Below, in pieces: positions 6,951 to 8,559 of a DNA stretch of 8,559 bases. Made by a program: the position numbers and the translations under genes. Source of the stretch: Anaerolineaceae bacterium. Its GTDB lineage: Bacteria > Chloroflexota > Anaerolineae > 4572-78. The stretch spans positions 1-8,559 of the forward strand of contig JANTHQ010000060.1 in NCBI GenBank assembly GCA_024762375.1, in the 5' to 3' direction. The notes under the pieces are model-generated. The model saw nothing but the letters and a program-made list of their open reading frames with translations, did not search any database and was not told the origin of the DNA. Position 1 is the first letter of the stretch, and every line of letters starts with the position of its first letter.

Positions 6951-8559
6951 ATGACACAAAAACAACACATTGACCCTGAACGGTTTTTCGATTTTAATGG
7001 AATTTTACCGGCCGATGCGCCGTCGTATGTGGTGCGCCCGGCCGACGACGCTGTGTTATCGGCGGTGCACAGCGGCCATCTCTGCTGGGTTACAGCCCCG
7101 CACCATTTCGGGAAATCAAGTTTGGCCGTACGGTTGGCGCACATCCTTCGCGTAGAGGGTATGCAGCCGGTTATTGTTACATATGCCGGCAGTGGCGGCA
7201 GCGCAACCGACACCGAACAACTATTTTTGCTGTTGCTGCGGCGCTTGCGGGCGGAATTAAAATTGGTGGAAGATGTCAATGCTTGGTGGCTGGCACACGG
7301 AGACTCGCCATTTGCAGAACGGCTGACGGTGTTTTTGCGGGATGTTGTTTTGCGAACGATTGAAAATCCGCTGGTGCTATTCATCGATGGGTTAAACGAG
7401 GATTTAAACCGCGAATTTGTGTCGGCCATGTTTGACGCACTGGCAATTTTATACGGCGAACGTTCCCGCGAGTCGAAATGGCAGCGCATAAATGTGGTGC
7501 TGTTGGGGCGAGCGTTACCTGAATCGTTTGGGTTGGCGGATACCACATTGCCACTCGCCGGTGCGGTAAAGGTTTCGCTGGATGAGATACCTTTGGAGAT
7601 GTTGGCGCACTTTCGGCAGGTGTTTCCTGAAGCAACTGACCGCGAGTGGGAGCTGGTTGCCCGGCACGTGTTCTCATGGACAGAGGGTCATCCTTACTTA
7701 ACCCAGCGACTGCTGTCTCAGATTGCCCGGATGTGGGATAATCGCTGGACGATTGAGCGGATTGACGATTTGGTCGATACGCTGTTTTTACTCCCGCCAA
7801 AACACGCTGAACCCAACCTGCGATTCATCGTGTCATCCATCGAAACTGCGCCAAGTCGAAAAAAATTGTTGAAATTATACAACCGGATTTTGAGCGCCAC
7901 ATCCACCGTACCGGTTGATACCACGGATGCCCGCCAGCGATTACTAGTGGGCAGTGGGTTGGTCGCTGTGCGCGATGGTTCGCTGGTAGTGCGCAATCAA
8001 ATTTACCGGGCGGTTTTCAACCGTGAATGGGTGAAATCATTTGCGCCAACAAATTGGCGTTTTGTCGTTTTGGTGAGCATTATTTTCGCTTGTCTGTTGA
8101 TTGGTTTATCGTTCAGCGTATCGTTTCGGCAGCAAGAGATTACCGCTACCGAAGCGCGGACATACATCGAAAACGTAAGACAAGCGTCCAACCCCAGCGA
8201 AAAACTGATAAACTTGGCTGGATTGTTCCGGCTGGAGCGGTATAAAAACGAAGCGCGCCAATTGGCTTTCGACGAACTTTCCCGCGATGAACTGCTTGCC
8301 ATCTTGTCGCCGATGAATGTCGAAACGGTGAGTGATGATATGGTCACGGTGATTCGCGGTTTATATACTGCGCCACAACTTCTCTCTGCTGATGATGCCG
8401 ATGAGATTTTGACGGCAATTCGCCAGCCATTGCAAGTGCTGGAACAGAATAAGACACCCGGAGCGGTGGAACTGAATTTGGAAATTGGCCAATGGCTGCG
8501 TGGGCGTGAATTCTATCGTGGCGGCCAATTTTTCCAGCGGGCGATAGATTCTTATAATA
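6951..8559 (+). CDS. AAA_35-type P-loop ATPase with winged-helix region and membrane helix (3' end cut)
   Basis: An ATG at 6951 opens a frame of 536 codons with no stop before the window edge. The first 280 residues resemble AAA_35-type (STAND-like) ATPases: SYVVRPADDAVLSAVHSGHLCWV (25-47), a P-loop APHHFGKSS (49-57), a Walker B-like strand LVLFIDGLNED (141-151), NVVLLGRALP (181-190) as sensor strand, and WTEGHPYLTQRL (243-254), a hallmark of the family. Residues about 300-360 look like a winged helix, ending in the typical VRNQIYRAVFNREWV (347-361). One membrane helix follows (about 369-391), then a mostly helical segment; the last visible part (508-536) resembles a TPR helix pair. The Walker B glutamate is replaced by G147, and A49 replaces the first P-loop glycine. 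The gene begins five bases after the surface-protein stop, without a visible ribosome-binding site, which suggests coupled translation. Partner and output are unknown. Confidence 0.85.
   Translation, partial: MTQKQHIDPERFFDFNGILPADAPSYVVRPADDAVLSAVHSGHLCWVTAPHHFGKSSLAVRLAHILRVEGMQPVIVTYAGSGGSATDTEQLFLLLLRRLRAELKLVEDVNAWWLAHGDSPFAERLTVFLRDVVLRTIENPLVLFIDGLNEDLNREFVSAMFDALAILYGERSRESKWQRINVVLLGRALPESFGLADTTLPLAGAVKVSLDEIPLEMLAHFRQVFPEATDREWELVARHVFSWTEGHPYLTQRLLSQIARMWDNRWTIERIDDLVDTLFLLPPKHAEPNLRFIVSSIETAPSRKKLLKLYNRILSATSTVPVDTTDARQRLLVGSGLVAVRDGSLVVRNQIYRAVFNREWVKSFAPTNWRFVVLVSIIFACLLIGLSFSVSFRQQEITATEARTYIENVRQASNPSEKLINLAGLFRLERYKNEARQLAFDELSRDELLAILSPMNVETVSDDMVTVIRGLYTAPQLLSADDADEILTAIRQPLQVLEQNKTPGAVELNLEIGQWLRGREFYRGGQFFQRAIDSYN

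Noticed and set aside
5757..6957. Long open frames on the minus strand inside the DUF11 gene (305 and 379 residues, also 2598-3290)
   Set aside because: They lie opposite a clear secreted repeat protein with a signal peptide and module periodicity. Their products are low-complexity, without family motifs, and two of them overlap each other. They arise from the Thr/Ala/Val codon composition.
6866..8347. Several minus-strand frames (6866-7546, 7381-7800, 7718-7996, 8003-8347) opposite the ATPase
   Set aside because: They are shadows of a single uninterrupted plus-strand frame with AAA_35, winged-helix and membrane-helix features from 6951 to the window edge.

Overview
The window holds five protein-coding genes and no RNA genes, insertion sequences or CRISPR arrays. 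It most likely comes from a member of the Chloroflexota (an Anaerolineae or Caldilineae-like lineage). The main clue is the large exported protein: it is built from DUF11 and Ig-like modules and ends with a YIYLPLILKP motif followed by a short tail, a pattern I associate with secreted proteins of that phylum. The AAA_35-type ATPase next to it is also common there. This assignment is an inference from protein style, not from a marker gene.

Left end (1-790, minus strand): a housekeeping pair. lspA (lipoprotein signal peptidase) overlaps by 4 bases (ATGA) the start of an RluA/RluD-family pseudouridine synthase gene, which is cut by the window edge after its S4 RNA-binding domain. A divergent promoter region (about 729-823) separates this pair from a plus-strand class V aminotransferase of the cysteine desulfurase type (878-2269). 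That gene ends at a probable hairpin terminator.

Right part (2344-8559, plus strand): a well-formed promoter (TATAAT -10) and a short leader with a hairpin that overlaps the ribosome-binding region drive a 1509-residue secreted repeat protein. It has a signal peptide, one DUF11 module, one cadherin/VCBS-like module, two He_PIG modules, eight more DUF11 modules each carrying a cysteine pair, and a four-cysteine C-terminal tail. Five bases after its stop begins a second, previously uncalled reading frame that stays open to the end of the window (536 codons). It encodes an AAA_35-type P-loop ATPase with a winged-helix-like region, one membrane helix and a helical C-terminal part, truncated by the window edge.

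The most interesting unit is this tight pair: a giant cell-surface repeat protein and a membrane-anchored STAND-like ATPase, apparently translated from one message. A surface-structure or sensing role is possible, but nothing in the sequence proves it. The remaining genes look ordinary.
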